The position numbers and the translations under genes are program-made. From a virus: a stretch of 31,238 nucleotides of DNA. Of the stretch, positions 16,358 through 24,723 are shown one piece after another; positions within the stretch are counted from its first letter, which is position 1; each line of letters opens with the position of its first letter. Below the pieces are notes generated by a model. It did no database searches. It was given only the letters and a program-made list of their open reading frames with translations, and was not told where the DNA came from. The stretch lies in IMG/VR virus record IMGVR_UViG_3300028287_000018, positions 1 through 31,238 of that record; one strand, written 5' to 3'.

Positions 16358-18135
16358 TACTGAGTCGCAGCCTCTACTGTTACGCTAACATCAACGTCAC
16401 GGATTGAGATAATCTTGCTTGCAGGACCAATGATATCTTGTGTTTCTGGTCTACCATAAATCTTGATGGCACTACCAGAGAAAGAACTAACATTCAAATC
16501 ACGAATGACTACACGCCCTGTAGTATAGTCTACTGTACCAATATCACCATTCAGCACTTTGAACCCATCGACTGTAGTCGTAATAACTTCTAAGACACCA
16601 TCACTGTTATCTTGTATGTATGCGGTTTGTGTTTCGAATACAAAATTAGAAGTTTTAACTGCTGGTGTGTGACTATTGATATCGTCGCCAGCAGTTATAG
16701 GATGATCCTGTCTCAAAGCATTGCTGAAATCAGCAGTGATGCTTGAAGCCTGACTAGACACTGGGATAAAATCAATAATCATTCTAAGTTCTGTATCGTT
16801 GGACACGATAGAGTCTGCTGTGTCATCAACAAAACGAGCAACCCTAGATTGTCTAACGTTCTTTTTGAAGTCTGCTAGATATGCTGTGTTATAAGAACCT
16901 ATTGATGTTCTTACCAGTGCTTCGATTGCAGCCTCTGTAGCATCTGAGATTTTTGTGTTATGATACACTGTCGTATCAACAGCAACAAACAAAAACTCTG
17001 GTGACAGAACTACTGGGTCAATCGCAAGAGGTGTACGCTCTTTTAGAAACTTCTTGTATTTCTCTTTTGCACTTTCCGATACGCCATCACTGTTCTGAAT
17101 ATCAACATGAACCATAACCTTACCATACTGAGGTGGGTCTAACTCTTCTCCACCTTGTACTGATACTGCTTGTATTTCAGAGAACTTGTTTTTCAAAAGA
17201 TTTTCATAATCAGATTCTGTGACTGCTCTATCTTGTATCTGAATAGATTTTGGAGCATAGAACTTGATTGAATCCAGCGTTTCTTCTTCAGCACCAGAAC
17301 TAGAGTTTGTTGTCGTTGTGACTGTCGCTGTGTATCCTTGTATTGTTGCGCTTGGCGTAAATGTAGTAGCACCATTTGGCGTTGCACCACTGGAGATACG
17401 ATAGATAACTTCAACAACTTCACCCGTTTTTGGCTCTCTACCAAACACATCATTACCAAATTCTAGTTCGTACCGATTCAATTCTGCTGGTTGTATATAG
17501 AACACATTATCACTTGAACCAACATCAAAGAGATTTGGCTTCAAAGTGTAAGCAGTAACTTCAGCACTAGCAGCAGAGGAAGCATATACATTTACTACAA
17601 TACTGTCTGTGTCAACTCTCTTGTTAGAAATAAGATATTTTGTGCTTGCTGTTACATCATAGTATTCTTTTTCGATTCTACCTTCGTGAAGAGAAACATC
17701 AGTAGCAGAATACACACCAAGGTTTGGTGTGATAGTATACACTTGGTCTGTGCTAAATGTGTATGACTTACCATCAACGTTTGTGGTAAACTTCGTGTAT
17801 TTTGGAACTGTGATGAATGCTGGGCTATCACCTGGCGTAAATGTCAGAGTAACTTTTGCGTTTGATGACCTGTACGACCTTGGTAGATAGTTCAACTCTT
17901 TTGCGTGAGATACAACAGAATCTCTTAGCTGCGCTGAGTCGAGAAACATCTCACCAAGAGCCATGTTCGTATAAAAACTATTCTGAAATGTATTGTATGC
18001 CAACACATCAAGAATGACGGACATGTTAGACCCGTCGTAGTCATAGTCAGCAAATTGTGCTTGACCCTGAAGAAATGTTTTTAACTGACTCTTGATTTGA
18101 TTGAAATCAAGTTCCGAGATAATAGTTCCTGCCAT
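16357..18135 (-). CDS. gp6: Baseplate wedge protein gp6
   Basis: 592 residues, close to T4 gp6 (660). The N-terminus (MAGTIISELDFNQIKSQLKT, then DYDYDGSNMSVILDVLAYNT, then YTNMALGEMFLDSAQLR and LNYLPRSYRSS) is the classic gp6/gpJ-type start, which forms the helical core bundle linking neighbouring wedges. A central stretch (KSIQIQDRAVTESDYENLLK) is the conserved baseplate J-like motif. The C-terminal part (VVIRDLNVSSFSGSAIKIYG) is the beta-rich ring-forming region. In the virion two copies per wedge form the inner ring around the hub that dilates on contraction. One base separates it from gp25, and it overlaps the next gene by one base, implying translational coupling. Confidence 0.95.
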   Translation of the reverse strand: MAGTIISELDFNQIKSQLKTFLQGQAQFADYDYDGSNMSVILDVLAYNTFQNSFYTNMALGEMFLDSAQLRDSVVSHAKELNYLPRSYRSSNAKVTLTFTPGDSPAFITVPKYTKFTTNVDGKSYTFSTDQVYTITPNLGVYSATDVSLHEGRIEKEYYDVTASTKYLISNKRVDTDSIVVNVYASSAASAEVTAYTLKPNLFDVGSSDNVFYIQPAELNRYELEFGNDVFGREPKTGEVVEVIYRISSGATPNGATTFTPSATIQGYTATVTTTTNSSSGAEEETLDSIKFYAPKSIQIQDRAVTESDYENLLKNKFSEIQAVSVQGGEELDPPQYGKVMVHVDIQNSDGVSESAKEKYKKFLKERTPLAIDPVVLSPEFLFVAVDTTVYHNTKISDATEAAIEALVRTSIGSYNTAYLADFKKNVRQSRVARFVDDTADSIVSNDTELRMIIDFIPVSSQASSITADFSNALRQDHPITAGDDINSHTPAVKTSNFVFETQTAYIQDNSDGVLEVITTTVDGFKVLNGDIGTVDYTTGRVVIRDLNVSSFSGSAIKIYGRPETQDIIGPASKIISIRDVDVSVTVEAATQ

Positions 18136-18136
18136 T

Positions 18137-18538
18137 TTATCTCACTCTTTCTAAAAGTAATTCTAATGTAACTGGTTCTTGTACGTTGACAACACGAAAT
18201 ACGATTGTGACTTGAACTTCGTGTTCTTGTGAACTCTGAGCAATAACTACATCAATAACATCAGCCCTTGGCTCATGTGCTGCAATAACGTCTTTTATAT
18301 GCTCTTGCATCGTCAAGAATGTCTGTGGTGTGATGTTCTCAAACAGCATAGCACGAATGTTACCACCAAGATTTGGTTGGAACAATCGCTCACCTTTATC
18401 TGTCAACATAAGATTACGAAGAGATTGTTTTACAGCATCAACGTTTGTTTTGCGTAAGACTGTGCTACGAATTGGATGTTTATCCAAGTCCGTAAAGAAG
18501 TCCGAGTATACAACTCTTTGTGTTAATGGTGTTGCCAT
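18137..18538 (-). CDS. gp25: Baseplate wedge protein gp25
   Basis: 133 residues from ATG 18536-18538, essentially the T4 length (132). A TTG three codons earlier was rejected because GGAG lies at ideal distance (ten bases) before the ATG. Conserved features seen: YSDFF near the N-terminus, then HPIRSTVLRKTNVDAVKQSL, then the family core DKGERLFQPNLGGNIRAMLF, including the EPRADV motif after it. Gp25 primes sheath polymerisation at the baseplate and is the most conserved wedge protein across contractile systems (T4, T6SS TssE, pyocins). A perfect late promoter lies 26 bases upstream, so this gene begins the leftward wedge transcript gp25-gp6-gp7-gp8. Confidence 0.96.
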   Translation of the reverse strand: MATPLTQRVVYSDFFTDLDKHPIRSTVLRKTNVDAVKQSLRNLMLTDKGERLFQPNLGGNIRAMLFENITPQTFLTMQEHIKDVIAAHEPRADVIDVVIAQSSQEHEVQVTIVFRVVNVQEPVTLELLLERVR

Positions 18539-18563
18539 ATGAAGCAATCTCCAGTTTTCTTTT

Positions 18564-18571
18564 TATTTATA
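18564..18571 (-). promoter_or_regulatory. T4-type late promoter for gp25
   Basis: The minus strand reads TATAAATA exactly, 25 bases before the gp25 ATG, predicting a leader of roughly 20 bases containing the GGAG site. A one-mismatch copy (CATAAATA, 18577-18584) lies 13 bases upstream, overlapping the stop region of the peptidase gene. TATAAATA is the established T4 late promoter element recognised by gp55 with gp33/gp45; a gp33-like gene end is present at the right edge of this window. Confidence 0.8.
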
Positions 18572-18579
18572 CTTATTAT

Positions 18580-19536
18580 TTATGTAACTACACCTGAATA
18601 ACTACGCCCAGCAAGCAGTCTATCTAACCCATTTTCATTTATTGTGCCATTAGAATTCAACAACACATTCGCTTGACTTTGTATTGACTTACCCCAAAGT
18701 TCTGTTGGAATAAAATGATTTGGGTCCACAATTTTCTTTACACCCCATGTACCATCAAGTCTGTTGAACATATCGTATTTTGAGAAGTGCTGTCTTGCAA
18801 TTCCGGTATAATATTTTATCTGCGCTCTTTGAATAAACACACCTCTCTTTAAATCATATAGGTTGATATCAATTGCAGCACCAAAATTATGCCAACTCAA
18901 ACCTTTCGCAGCAACTCGTCTGGTTACTGCATTAGAACTGTTTTGAAGGGCCTTTTGTTGAGCAAGTGACCTTCTACCACCACCCTCTACTATTTTTATA
19001 TCATATCCCTGTTCTCTATACTCATCGACAAAAGACCTCATAGCTTGAGCAACCCTATCTCTTACGATAGGATGAAGATTGTTTATATATGCAGCATTAT
19101 GAGGAGCAAATATACTTTGACCATAAAAAGATTCTGGATAGATAGCATTCGCATTGTTATATGTAACCGCTACTCTATCTCTACTGACTGCATTAGGTAT
19201 GGGTCTACCAGCCAAAGCACTATCTAGAACATTAGCAGCAGAGCCTCTGTTAATGTCCTTCATTTTCGCATTTGCTTGGGTAACCTTTGCCCCAACCTCT
19301 TCCATTCTTCTCTCTATTTTTTCATCTTGTTTTCTTGTTGCACTTGAAACTGCTCTAGCAATTACCGACTTTAGTTCATCTGGATGAGCAGTTGTGTTAT
19401 TTTTTGAAAAATTCTTTGTTACCGCTGCTGACCTTGCTTTGGTAAAGTTTTTATTCTGCTCAGACAAGAGGTTTTTTGCTAATTCTATCTCTTCTTTTAA
19501 TTTGTTTTTAGTGTTTTCAAGGGCCTGCCTAGACAT
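18580..19536 (-). CDS. Tail-associated peptidoglycan peptidase, M15 (VanY/L,D-endopeptidase-like)
   Basis: 318 residues. The N-terminal 100 or so are Lys/Glu/Ala-rich and probably coiled coil (ENTKNKLKEEIELAKNLLSE). Residues about 155-280 carry the M15 metallopeptidase signature: a GGGRRSLAQQKAL substrate/turn motif (186-197), SWHNFGAAIDINL with zinc ligands His216 and Asp223, and DPNHF with His274. These enzymes cut peptide cross-links or stem peptides in peptidoglycan. It sits between the hub/spike genes (gp27, gp5) and gp25. The adjacent gp5 lacks the lysozyme domain of T4, so this protein may do the wall-piercing job during DNA entry. An end-of-cycle endolysin is the alternative, but the coiled-coil N-terminus and tail-operon position favour a virion enzyme. 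No signal peptide or TM segment seen. Confidence 0.87.
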   Translation of the reverse strand: MSRQALENTKNKLKEEIELAKNLLSEQNKNFTKARSAAVTKNFSKNNTTAHPDELKSVIARAVSSATRKQDEKIERRMEEVGAKVTQANAKMKDINRGSAANVLDSALAGRPIPNAVSRDRVAVTYNNANAIYPESFYGQSIFAPHNAAYINNLHPIVRDRVAQAMRSFVDEYREQGYDIKIVEGGGRRSLAQQKALQNSSNAVTRRVAAKGLSWHNFGAAIDINLYDLKRGVFIQRAQIKYYTGIARQHFSKYDMFNRLDGTWGVKKIVDPNHFIPTELWGKSIQSQANVLLNSNGTINENGLDRLLAGRSYSGVVT

Positions 19537-19554
19537 TTACTTCTCCATTTTACC

Positions 19555-20484
19555 TTATGCAAGTAGTTCGAAATCTTCAACTGCACTTTCCCAGTTTTTA
19601 AGTTTAACTTCGTTCACCATTTTACTATGTTGAAAACAAGCATCAACAGAGTCCTTAAAAGCAAGCAAATCGTCTTCTACACCTTCTAAAACACTTTCAA
19701 TAGAAGCCTCAAATGCTTCTGCAATTGCCTCTGCTTCTGCTTCAAGAGATTCCAGAAAATCAGACACATCAATTGATTCAATATCAGCTTGAATAGCTGA
19801 TGCTAATGCTTCTGCATCTGTTGCTAAACCTTCTACTGTAGATACAACAGTAGCAGCCAATGCTTCTACATCAGATGCTATAGTCTCAACTACAGATTCG
19901 GCAGCATCAGCTATATCAGAAAGTATATCATCACTGGATAATGCATCAAATTGTTCTTTAACTGAGACTACTGCATCTTCCACATTCTTTGCCAAGTCTT
20001 CCATATAATCAGATATTGGCTGAAATATATTATCTAAGTCTAGTTCATCTATTTCATTGCCTATATCAGTAACAATATTTTCTAATGCTAACAGAGCATC
20101 ACAACCACCATTTAACGTTGCATTGAATCCCATCACACTGCTTTGAAAATCAGTCAAAGAGGCAATATCAAGCCCGAAAGTTTCCACCGAAAATGTATCT
20201 GGATTGATACCAGATTGAAACAGAATAGCAGATATATCTTCATTAGACGCCTTTGATAATGAATCAGATAGTGTAGATAGACCACTTGCTTCACTAAAAG
20301 GAAGACCTTCTATCGTAGTTAGCATATTTTCCTTTAGAATAGACATTTGATCTGAAGGAAATGCAAATGAAGCTGTAATAGATTTAAGTTCATCTTCAGA
20401 AGAAAAGTCGCCAATACCTAAATTATCAACAAGCTCATCTGTTTGAAAAAATTCCATATCTTGTGAAATTAAACCGTCTGACAT
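19555..20484 (-). CDS. Acidic coiled-coil structural protein, unknown family (309 aa)
   Basis: Starts MSDGLISQDMEFFQTDELVD, with AAGGGA at good distance before the ATG. The protein is strikingly acidic. Residues about 1-125 are mixed Ser/Phe-rich. About 125-290 form long, nearly proline-free helices in repeating Ala/Glu/Asp/Val patterns (such as IADAAESVVETIASDVEALA and FLESLEAEAEAIAEAFEASI) that look like a coiled coil. Two Cys (about 129 and 282) flank the helical stretch. I recognise no family. It lies three bases after the gp5 stop and 18 before the peptidase, so it is likely co-expressed with the spike and enzyme. It might be a hub-associated scaffold, chaperone or internal tail component; all of these are inference. 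Confidence 0.8.
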   Translation of the reverse strand: MSDGLISQDMEFFQTDELVDNLGIGDFSSEDELKSITASFAFPSDQMSILKENMLTTIEGLPFSEASGLSTLSDSLSKASNEDISAILFQSGINPDTFSVETFGLDIASLTDFQSSVMGFNATLNGGCDALLALENIVTDIGNEIDELDLDNIFQPISDYMEDLAKNVEDAVVSVKEQFDALSSDDILSDIADAAESVVETIASDVEALAATVVSTVEGLATDAEALASAIQADIESIDVSDFLESLEAEAEAIAEAFEASIESVLEGVEDDLLAFKDSVDACFQHSKMVNEVKLKNWESAVEDFELLA

Positions 20485-20487
20485 ATC

Positions 20488-21777
20488 TTATATCCCTTCC
20501 GCATCAGGGTGTGCATGTTCTGGGTCTGGTTCATCAGCAATTGATGAATATGACGTATCATCATAAGTAAAATCTATTGGAAAATCATTTTCAATGGGCT
20601 TACCAAGACCCGTTCTCAACGAATCTCTTTTACCAGATGGGCTAGCAAAATCTGTTAGCGTACCTTTCACATATATTGTATATCCTGGGTCAACTTTAAC
20701 TGCTCCACTGGTATTCAAATCAATCTTAGCACCTTCAATAGCGATGTTATTAGCAGACTTAATGTTATATTGACCCGTTGTGTTGAAATATGTGTTACCA
20801 CCATTTTCAATTCTCACATCTGTGTTAGCATATGCAGAAATGAATCCTGTGTTGGCATAGACATGAATGTTACCTATTTCTGATTGCGAAACGATGTGCT
20901 GTCTAGTAAATAGATTATAGCTATCCAGATACGCTTCTTGTCTGATAGACGAACTCTTCTGTGAGAAAATATCACCAGAGTTCATGTAAATACCACCACC
21001 AACATTCAATCTATAATCACCATGCACATTCGTTGTCATTGTACCATCGACTGTTAGGTTACAATCAGATTCGACTTTGATATTAGACTTACCTCTGATA
21101 GTAACTTCAGACGCACCCTTTATCAATACTTTGCCGTTTCTCTCAATGATTGTTACACCATCACCAACAATCTTATTTGTTTGTGTACCAGTTGGCCCAA
21201 CTTCAAGATATGTGCCTTTTCTATGTCGAATATTTATTCTTTCAGACGCTGGTGAGTCATCCATTTCAAACACATGACCAGATTCTGTTTCTTGTACTTT
21301 ATTATATGGATACTGAGCATTGTATGGCGGTCTAGGTTCAATACTATCTTTTGTAGCATGTTGTGTTGCTACATGAGTTTTATCAATCTCCTCACCTCTT
21401 GCAAGTCTATTCACATCTGGATTGTATGCATCATGAGGTTTAGGATATATATCACTCTTACCATTAAATCCTTGAGTAGAATTAGGAAATGTTGTAGGCA
21501 TACCAGGCATCACACCAAGAACCATTGGGTGTTGAGCATCGTCGCCATCTAGAAAGAATCCAAACACCCACGACCCTTCAATCGGTGGTTTATAGTTAAA
21601 GTCATACGAACCAATAACAGGTATTGCCCAAGGTAGAGTTTCTGTAGGCACATCTTCTTTGCTATCTGGATGAATGTCAAAGCAGCGAATACGAAGACGA
21701 CCCATCTTTCTTGGGTCTCTACGGTCTTCTACGACACCCATAAACCATAGTAGATTTCTAAATCCATTTTCAGCCAT
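20488..21777 (-). CDS. gp5: Baseplate hub spike protein gp5-like, lacking lysozyme domain
   Basis: 429 residues. Residues about 8-95 are the OB-fold (LLWFMGVVEDRRDPRKMGRL, then PWAIPVIGS, PPIEGSWVFGFFLDGD, HPMVLGVMPG) typical of gp5/VgrG spikes. Residues about 160-190 (VQETESGHVFEMDDSP, then INIRHRKGTYLEV) are the conserved entry to the needle. From about 190 the chain is short repeating beta strands (IKGASEVTIRGKSNIKVESD) expected to form the triple beta-helix. The T4 protein has a lysozyme domain between OB fold and helix; here there is no room for one and no lysozyme motif, so the enzyme activity probably resides in the separate M15 peptidase. The ATG overlaps the gp27-like stop by one base. 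The C-terminus ends in PEHAHPDAEGI. Confidence 0.93.
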   Translation of the reverse strand: MAENGFRNLLWFMGVVEDRRDPRKMGRLRIRCFDIHPDSKEDVPTETLPWAIPVIGSYDFNYKPPIEGSWVFGFFLDGDDAQHPMVLGVMPGMPTTFPNSTQGFNGKSDIYPKPHDAYNPDVNRLARGEEIDKTHVATQHATKDSIEPRPPYNAQYPYNKVQETESGHVFEMDDSPASERINIRHRKGTYLEVGPTGTQTNKIVGDGVTIIERNGKVLIKGASEVTIRGKSNIKVESDCNLTVDGTMTTNVHGDYRLNVGGGIYMNSGDIFSQKSSSIRQEAYLDSYNLFTRQHIVSQSEIGNIHVYANTGFISAYANTDVRIENGGNTYFNTTGQYNIKSANNIAIEGAKIDLNTSGAVKVDPGYTIYVKGTLTDFASPSGKRDSLRTGLGKPIENDFPIDFTYDDTSYSSIADEPDPEHAHPDAEGI

Positions 21778-23117
21778 TATCCTTCAAACTCCGATGTCAT
21801 ATCAGCTATTGTCGAAACTCCAGAGTTATCTCCGAGAGCAAGGTCTTTAGATAATACTAATATAGATTTATAAGATTGATCAATATCAATGGCGTGACTG
21901 ATAGATTGAATTAACCAATAACCAGAAAGACTTTTATTAAATTCTGGTTGTTTATCCATAACAGATTCAAAGTTAAATATATTTAATTTAATAATATCAC
22001 CAGCAAAAATATCATTTCGTCCATATATTTCTATTTCAACAGTAAATTCTTCATGATAATAGCGATTAGAAATTTTAGAAGAAATTATTTCTTTATATTT
22101 TTGATTAGGTCTTTCAGCATCTATAAAAACCATATGTGATTTTGGTATACCATCTGCTTCAAAGAAGTCTTGTCTAAATTTTTCCGTGTGTGGAAACCTA
22201 ATAGTCTTATCAGTATGAGTAAAATCTTGAACGTTGTCTCTGTAAGTGTATGGATTAAATATGAATTGCTTATTCAAAATATCAACTTCAACAACATCAC
22301 TTATCATTGCCCCAGAAGCTATTTCTCTCATCGTATCTAATCTATCATCCATTTTAAAAGATAATATATTGTGCATAGCATCATCTCTGGTAGCAATATC
22401 ATCTGCTAGTATAGCCTGATTAAATGTATATACGATTGCACTTTCTCTACCATCTTTTATCATTTGTTCATGCGTTTTCATTTTGAATTTTTCTCTTGTC
22501 TGATAGAAATAATAGTTAGAACTTTTATTGGTCGCAGAATACGACCTTCGAGTTAGAAAATCAATTGCTGCAATCGGACTAAGAGATGGAATAACAATCG
22601 TCTGTACGCCATCAGTATCTTCAATCTCAATTTCATTGTTTGAGTTTGGAAACCGTGTTGTATCGACCAGATATTCATCAAATATCAGTTCAATCATCTC
22701 CTTGATTGTTTTATCTTGATAACTCTTTTGAACATTTCTACTCATATCCAACAAATGATGAGTAGAAACAAACTTTAACGTGTAATACATATAGGTTTGT
22801 TGTTTATTAGGAACAGCGTGACTTACATTGTAAACGAAAAATTCTTGTGATATTTCATTTTCAAAAAAATCAATGTATCTAATGGTTAATAATTCTTCAC
22901 CAATAATAGGAAAATTATCAAGCAAACCTTGGGCTTCTAATAATTTAATCTCTCCCATCAAAGCCGGACTATTGATAGACTCCGAAAAGGTTAGCGTTTC
23001 AATAAATCCTGCTACGTTAATTGGTTGTTGAGTTGAACGAATCCCAGTTTTATCGTAGTGAGATAGAGATGCTTCTATGATATTGCCGAACCCAACGTCA
23101 AATCCATTTTTAGCCAT
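21777..23117 (-). CDS. gp27: Baseplate hub protein gp27-like
   Basis: 446 residues (T4 gp27 is 391). The N-terminal domain contains FIETLTFSESINSPALMGEI, followed by GEELLTIRYIDFF and YTLKFVSTHHLLDMSRN, the tail-tube-like double-barrel pattern of gp27/gpD hub proteins. The middle (SLSPIAAIDFLTRRSYSATN, then YYFYQTREKFKM) is the typical hub insertion domain. The C-terminal beta part (FTVEIEIYGRNDIFAGDIIK, then LSGYWLIQSISHAID) matches hub proteins of the gp27/phage-46 class. It forms the trimeric ring joining the spike to the tube. It overlaps gp53 by eight bases upstream and gp5 by one base downstream, so hub and spike are translated together. The family assignment is strong on architecture and context. 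Confidence 0.88.
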   Translation of the reverse strand: MAKNGFDVGFGNIIEASLSHYDKTGIRSTQQPINVAGFIETLTFSESINSPALMGEIKLLEAQGLLDNFPIIGEELLTIRYIDFFENEISQEFFVYNVSHAVPNKQQTYMYYTLKFVSTHHLLDMSRNVQKSYQDKTIKEMIELIFDEYLVDTTRFPNSNNEIEIEDTDGVQTIVIPSLSPIAAIDFLTRRSYSATNKSSNYYFYQTREKFKMKTHEQMIKDGRESAIVYTFNQAILADDIATRDDAMHNILSFKMDDRLDTMREIASGAMISDVVEVDILNKQFIFNPYTYRDNVQDFTHTDKTIRFPHTEKFRQDFFEADGIPKSHMVFIDAERPNQKYKEIISSKISNRYYHEEFTVEIEIYGRNDIFAGDIIKLNIFNFESVMDKQPEFNKSLSGYWLIQSISHAIDIDQSYKSILVLSKDLALGDNSGVSTIADMTSEFEG

Positions 23118-23712
23118 TTAATAAACTTCTCAAATTTTCTAGAACTGTTGGAGCATACGAAGTATTAACGAGAATGATATTTCTTAGTTCCTCATTCTCT
23201 TCCATTTCATAATCAAAACGACGAACAGCGGTCCATTCACCAGCAACAAAATCACCATTAAATGTCTGCGCTCTTATATATGAATCTGGGCTAATCAGTA
23301 TCGTCTCATCATCAGTCTTTTTCCAATGAACGATATTATCAGTTCTGGTTGTATCTTGTCCCCATACGATAGCATCAGTGCCTGTAGGAAGTGCTTGACT
23401 TGCATACTTCTTTCTGAAATATTCAGTGAAGTTTTCGTATGTCTTTGGCCATTGAGTGTATGGGTCAACAATGTCATTAGCAAAATACACTAACCAACTC
23501 ATAGCAGGATCATCATAGTAGAAGTCTGCAATGTCTTCTGCTTTCTCATCTTCTATCACTGTATAGCGAAGAAAAGCGTATGGGTCATCCTGTGATAACC
23601 CATCCATCAGAACTGTTTTAAGAGAGATGTTCTTTACAGACTTCTCAATCGTAAAACTACCATTAGCAAAGGCATATTGTGTTTGTGGATAGTATCTGAA
23701 ATATTTTGACAT
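23110..23712 (-). CDS. gp53: Baseplate wedge protein gp53
   Basis: 200 residues, matching T4 gp53 (196). Conserved features: the N-terminal MSKYFRYYPQTQYAF, the motif AEDIADFYYDDPAMSWLVYF (the LysM-like wedge region where the family has D-x-Y-Y-D-D-P-x-x-x-W), then NDIVDPYTQWPKTYENFTEY. Gp53 holds adjacent wedges together around the hub. One base separates it from the gp48-like gene, and its end overlaps the hub gene by eight bases. The position next to gp48 and hub genes agrees with other marine T4-like phages. Confidence 0.93.
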   Translation of the reverse strand: MSKYFRYYPQTQYAFANGSFTIEKSVKNISLKTVLMDGLSQDDPYAFLRYTVIEDEKAEDIADFYYDDPAMSWLVYFANDIVDPYTQWPKTYENFTEYFRKKYASQALPTGTDAIVWGQDTTRTDNIVHWKKTDDETILISPDSYIRAQTFNGDFVAGEWTAVRRFDYEMEENEELRNIILVNTSYAPTVLENLRSLLNG

Positions 23713-23713
23713 A

Positions 23714-24673
23714 TTATAAGTTCCCGGGGCCGGTTATACCCGTCTCATTACTAAAGGCTGGGGCATCATCTGCCACTTTACTGCCATCATAATCTTCTCT
23801 TGTCCAAATTTGCATCTCTTGTAATGTCAATTCTAGTTTAACCGCTAATGGATTGCCACCCTCTAAGAAAGCAATTTCTCCACCGGCACCATAATCAATA
23901 TTAAAATTAGATATCATACAAGGTTTCATAACTAATGTATCTACACCAGCAATTATTGGCAAGCAAACATTAGGATATCCCATAAATGATCTACCACTAA
24001 TAACTTTGATATCCCCAATGCTAAGTGTTTTATAATACGGAAGAGAGTTCTTTTTTAATGAAATAATAATTTTTTTTAAGGTTTTGCTTTCTGTTCTATT
24101 TTTTGGTGCTAAAAGCCAATTCAAAGTATAGGTCTTTAAATTAACACCCTCAAAAGTCATTGCTGCATATGGATTGATCGTTGCTCCCAAACCTGATTCA
24201 ATACCCGATTGCAATCCTTCAGCACCTAACGAACTGAGACCTTTTAGTAAGAATTTACTGGCAGCAGTAGTAGCAACATCTGAACTATTAATACTCAAAA
24301 CAGCATCCTGAAATCTTTTTATTGTAGAGTCAATTGTAGAGTCAACAGAATCTTTAACAACAGCAACACCTTTTGCAGCAGCGTTTCCCATTCCGCCAAG
24401 TTCATTACCAGCAACTTTTAAAGAAGTTGCATCTAACATTTGTTCTGGTAGAGGTAAATATAGTGAATCTACTATTTTAGCGGCGGCATACACATCCGAA
24501 GTGTTTTTAATACCACCACGGCTGCCTAGTTCTCTATCGTTGAATGAGTATTCTTTAAAAAGAAGTAGCGTTCCAATTTGGTCTAAATCAGAAGGAAACT
24601 GCAAGTTAGCAGTCGTATTAATTTTTCTCTTACGATTTCTAGCCAAAACTGGCGAGATAGGTACATTAGACAT
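23714..24673 (-). CDS. gp48: Baseplate tail-tube cap protein gp48/gp54 family (gp48-like)
   Basis: 319 residues. The N-terminus is basic (VLARNRKRKINTT), followed by LQFPSDLDQIGTLLLFKEYS. The middle is Ala/Ser/Gly-rich, probably helical (about 100-165). The C-terminal third is a tube-like beta domain (KTYTLNWLLAPKNRTESKTL, then MISNFNIDYGAGGEIAFLEG, then AVKLELTLQEMQIWTRED), the layout known for T4 gp48, which caps the hub and seeds the tail tube. T4 gp54 has the same fold and a similar length (320), so gp48 versus gp54 cannot be settled by eye. Adjacency to gp53 and the existence of another tube-fold gene at 25757 favour gp48. It is the first gene of the leftward operon, with a late promoter 32 bases upstream. 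Confidence 0.82.
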   Translation of the reverse strand: MSNVPISPVLARNRKRKINTTANLQFPSDLDQIGTLLLFKEYSFNDRELGSRGGIKNTSDVYAAAKIVDSLYLPLPEQMLDATSLKVAGNELGGMGNAAAKGVAVVKDSVDSTIDSTIKRFQDAVLSINSSDVATTAASKFLLKGLSSLGAEGLQSGIESGLGATINPYAAMTFEGVNLKTYTLNWLLAPKNRTESKTLKKIIISLKKNSLPYYKTLSIGDIKVISGRSFMGYPNVCLPIIAGVDTLVMKPCMISNFNIDYGAGGEIAFLEGGNPLAVKLELTLQEMQIWTREDYDGSKVADDAPAFSNETGITGPGNL

Positions 24674-24684
24674 GATTGAACCCT

Positions 24685-24692
24685 TATAAATA
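24685..24692 (+). promoter_or_regulatory. T4-type late promoter for rightward operon (gp4 onwards)
   Basis: The plus strand reads TATAAATA exactly, followed by ctt. The gp4 ATG is at 24724, predicting a leader of about 25 bases. The match to the T4 late consensus is perfect, and it lies in the 50-base intergenic gap between divergent genes, where an element is expected. Confidence 0.85.
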
Positions 24693-24704
24693 CTTATTTA
24701 CATC

Positions 24705-24712
24705 TATTTATA
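24705..24712 (-). promoter_or_regulatory. T4-type late promoter for leftward operon (gp48 onwards)
   Basis: The plus strand reads TATTTATA, i.e. TATAAATA on the minus strand, 31 bases before the gp48 ATG at 24673. It faces the rightward promoter across a 12-base spacer, so both predicted starts fall near 24698-24699 and each transcript would copy the other promoter element. Confidence 0.85.
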
Positions 24713-24723
24713 ACGAAAACATT

